Below, piece by piece: positions 5,960-6,903 of a stretch of 6,903 nt of DNA. The notes below the pieces were generated by a model. The model saw only the letters and a list, made by a program, of their open reading frames with translations, searched no databases and was not told the DNA's origin. A program made the position numbers and the translations under genes. This DNA is from an uncultured Chthoniobacterales bacterium (GTDB lineage Bacteria > Verrucomicrobiota > Verrucomicrobiia > Chthoniobacterales > UBA10450): assembly GCA_955652255.1 (NCBI GenBank), contig CATPAW010000085.1, positions 1-6,903 of the forward strand. Direction: 5' to 3'. Position 1 is the stretch's first letter, and every line of letters begins with the position of its first letter.

Positions 5960-6732
5960 AAAAAATGCCGCGTCTCTCGCGTCGTCAGCGCATGTTCGTG
6001 CAGTGCGCCCCTTTCAATGAAGAACGCATTCGCGACCGCGCCATGCGCGCAGCTGTTTTTCGCGTGCAAAAAACTGACGAGTTCGCGAATCAACGCGAGT
6101 TTGATCGCGCGGTGGCCGCTTTAGTTCAAACGGTTGCCATTCCGGAAGGAGTCACCGAATGGCTGTCGAAGGGAATTTACGTGGCCGCGCCGAAGCGGAC
6201 GTGGAAACAAGCGCTGCAAAATCCGGCCGTGCTGGCCGTCGGCATAGCCGTCGGTGTGATCGCCGCCGTTTTCGTGATGAAGGTAATCGAACGCATGAAC
6301 GAATTTCCCGGCGAAACCACGGCGCGGCGGCTGCTGACGGTGGCGAGCTCCGTGCACTCGCTGATGTTGGATCCGGTGAAAACTGACGCGGGCGCGCTGG
6401 GGGATTATTTTTTTATGAAACATCGGCTGCCGCATTACGACGTGCCGCTTGAGTTTGCCGAGCTGAGCACGCTTGGATGCCGCGTCTTCGACGACGAGGA
6501 AGGCCAGCGCGTCGCTCAAATCTGGCTCGTCGAAAAACATATGCAGTTTTTCTTTTTCCCGGCAGAGCGTGATCCGAAGAACGGTGCGGCGCGTCATTTC
6601 TCCGGCTGGCGTTATGTCGATCAATACCGTTGGGCCGGGGTGGTGCAGGAGCGCAACGGAGTTTGTTTCATGGCCGCACTGCGCGGGAATGAAAAGGATC
6701 TCGCGCCGTATATTTCGAAACCGAAAGATTAG
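5956..6732 (+). CDS. Single-pass membrane protein, anti-sigma-like
   Basis: This 258-residue protein has a basic N-terminal segment (MKKMPRLSRRQR), a charged helical cytoplasmic part to about residue 85, one hydrophobic helix at about 91-108 (AVLAVGIAVGVIAAVFVM) and a soluble C-terminal part of about 150 residues. The layout matches transmembrane anti-sigma factors. The C-terminal pattern (ALGDYF at 147-152, LPHYDVPLEF, LSTLGCRVF at 170-178, RVAQIWLVEKHMQFFFF at 185-201, GWRYVDQYRWAGVV) resembles the domain that often follows the membrane helix in such proteins. The zinc anti-sigma motif HxxxCxxC is absent; the only N-terminal cysteine is C17. The ATG at 5956 overlaps the TGA of the preceding gene (ATGA), and a GAAGAG stretch five bases before it may serve as a weak ribosome binding site. 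Longer in-frame starts inside the upstream gene are less likely. The likely role is to hold or sense with the upstream sigma-like protein at the inner membrane, by inference from topology and coupling. Confidence 0.65.
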   Translation: MKKMPRLSRRQRMFVQCAPFNEERIRDRAMRAAVFRVQKTDEFANQREFDRAVAALVQTVAIPEGVTEWLSKGIYVAAPKRTWKQALQNPAVLAVGIAVGVIAAVFVMKVIERMNEFPGETTARRLLTVASSVHSLMLDPVKTDAGALGDYFFMKHRLPHYDVPLEFAELSTLGCRVFDDEEGQRVAQIWLVEKHMQFFFFPAERDPKNGAARHFSGWRYVDQYRWAGVVQERNGVCFMAALRGNEKDLAPYISKPKD

Positions 6733-6785
6733 CCGACAATCACAAGACTTGTCCTGAGCGGAGTCGAATGGATCGACATTGTCGG
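6733..6785. repeat. Dispersed repeat nested in an 8 bp inverted repeat
   Basis: CCGACAAT (6733-6740) and ATTGTCGG (6778-6785) are exact reverse complements. Between them, at 6748-6767, lies CTTGTCCTGAGCGGAGTCGA. From memory this is a form of a very common repeat in environmental bacterial genomes, recognisable by its spurious minus-strand translation FDSAQDK. A further GATCGACA/TGTCGGTC near-palindrome is at 6771-6787. No protein gene is supported here. Confidence 0.6.
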
Positions 6786-6790
6786 TCGCG

Positions 6791-6817
6791 TTGACAGTTC
6801 GTGGTAGGCGATTCAAT
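6791..6817 (+). promoter_or_regulatory. Candidate tRNA promoter
   Basis: A perfect -35 hexamer TTGACA (6791-6796) is followed after 15 bp by TTCAAT (6812-6817, 4 of 6 to the -10 consensus). Transcription would start a few bases before the tRNA 5' end at 6832, which is typical of a tRNA gene with its own promoter. The spacer is short, so the exact -10 is uncertain. Confidence 0.45.
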
Positions 6818-6831
6818 CTTCTCGCGTTCGT

Positions 6832-6903
6832 GCCAGGGTAGCTCAGCGGTAGAGCAGGGGACTCATAAGCCCTTGGTCGGGAGTTCAATTCTCCCCCCTG
6901 GCA
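6832..6903 (+). tRNA. tRNA-Met (anticodon CAT; elongator Met or lysidine-type Ile2)
   Basis: A full cloverleaf can be drawn. The acceptor GCCAGGG/CCCTGGC (6832-6838 with 6896-6902) is followed by discriminator A6903. The D stem is GCTC/GAGC (6841-6844 with 6852-6855). The anticodon loop CTCATAA (6862-6868) has CAT at 6864-6866. The T stem GGGAG/CTCCC (6879-6883 with 6891-6895) encloses loop TTCAATT. The first pair is G-C rather than the C-A mismatch of bacterial initiators, so this is not fMet. The body resembles E. coli tRNA-Ile2 (GAGCAG..., CTTGGTCG...GTTCAA), in which the CAT anticodon is modified to lysidine, so identity stays open. The anticodon stem has an A-G opposition at positions 31-39 and a G-T pair at 27-43. 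The window ends at the discriminator, so an encoded CCA cannot be judged. Confidence 0.92.

Noticed and set aside
6121..6888. 255-residue open frame on the minus strand
   Set aside because: It lies antisense to the membrane protein gene and starts inside the tRNA. Its composition (many H, R and P residues) is that of a reverse-frame shadow, and it includes the FDSAQDK signature of a non-coding repeat.
1..6903. CRISPR array, transposase, toxin-antitoxin or phage module
   Set aside because: No regularly spaced direct repeats and no matching protein motifs were found on either strand.

Overview
This 6.9 kb window reads as ordinary bacterial chromosome of moderately high GC. It holds six protein genes, all on the + strand, and one tRNA gene. 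Gene content points to a hopanoid-making, Gram-negative-type bacterium that makes lysine and cell-wall diaminopimelate through the LL-diaminopimelate aminotransferase (DapL) shortcut. DapL together with dense, short structured intergenic repeats fits a soil verrucomicrobium (Chthoniobacterales-like) best. That placement is an inference; an acidobacterium or another PVC-group lineage is not excluded.

Layout: (1) 24-1313 hpnH, the radical SAM adenosylhopane synthase, followed 35 bp later by (2) 1349-3346 shc/hpnF, squalene-hopene cyclase. Together they make the hopane skeleton and add the adenosyl side chain, the first committed step to extended bacteriohopanepolyols. (3) 3462-4061 is a cytosolic manganese-type superoxide dismutase. 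(4) 4146-5381 is dapL. (5) 5456-5958 and (6) 5956-6732 overlap by ATGA. They encode a small, degenerate ECF-sigma-like protein and a single-pass membrane protein whose C-terminal part looks like that of membrane anti-sigma factors. (7) 6832-6903 is a tRNA with anticodon CAT that runs to the window edge.

The spaces between genes are short (35-115 bp) but full of structure. Two ~55 bp two-hairpin repeats (3341-3395 and 4083-4138) have stems that co-vary between copies. A 9 bp inverted repeat sits upstream of the sigma-like gene. A dispersed environmental-bacterial repeat is nested in an inverted repeat before the tRNA. The octamer GATCGACA occurs about eleven times in the window. Several of these repeats overlap stop codons.

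Most genes here lack a recognisable Shine-Dalgarno sequence. sod and the sigma-like gene instead carry the same promoter-like layout (TTG-type -35, 16 bp spacer, TAACGT) close against the start codon, which suggests leaderless or nearly leaderless mRNAs. The most unusual item is the sigma-like/membrane-protein pair, because both proteins lack hallmark residues of their presumed families.
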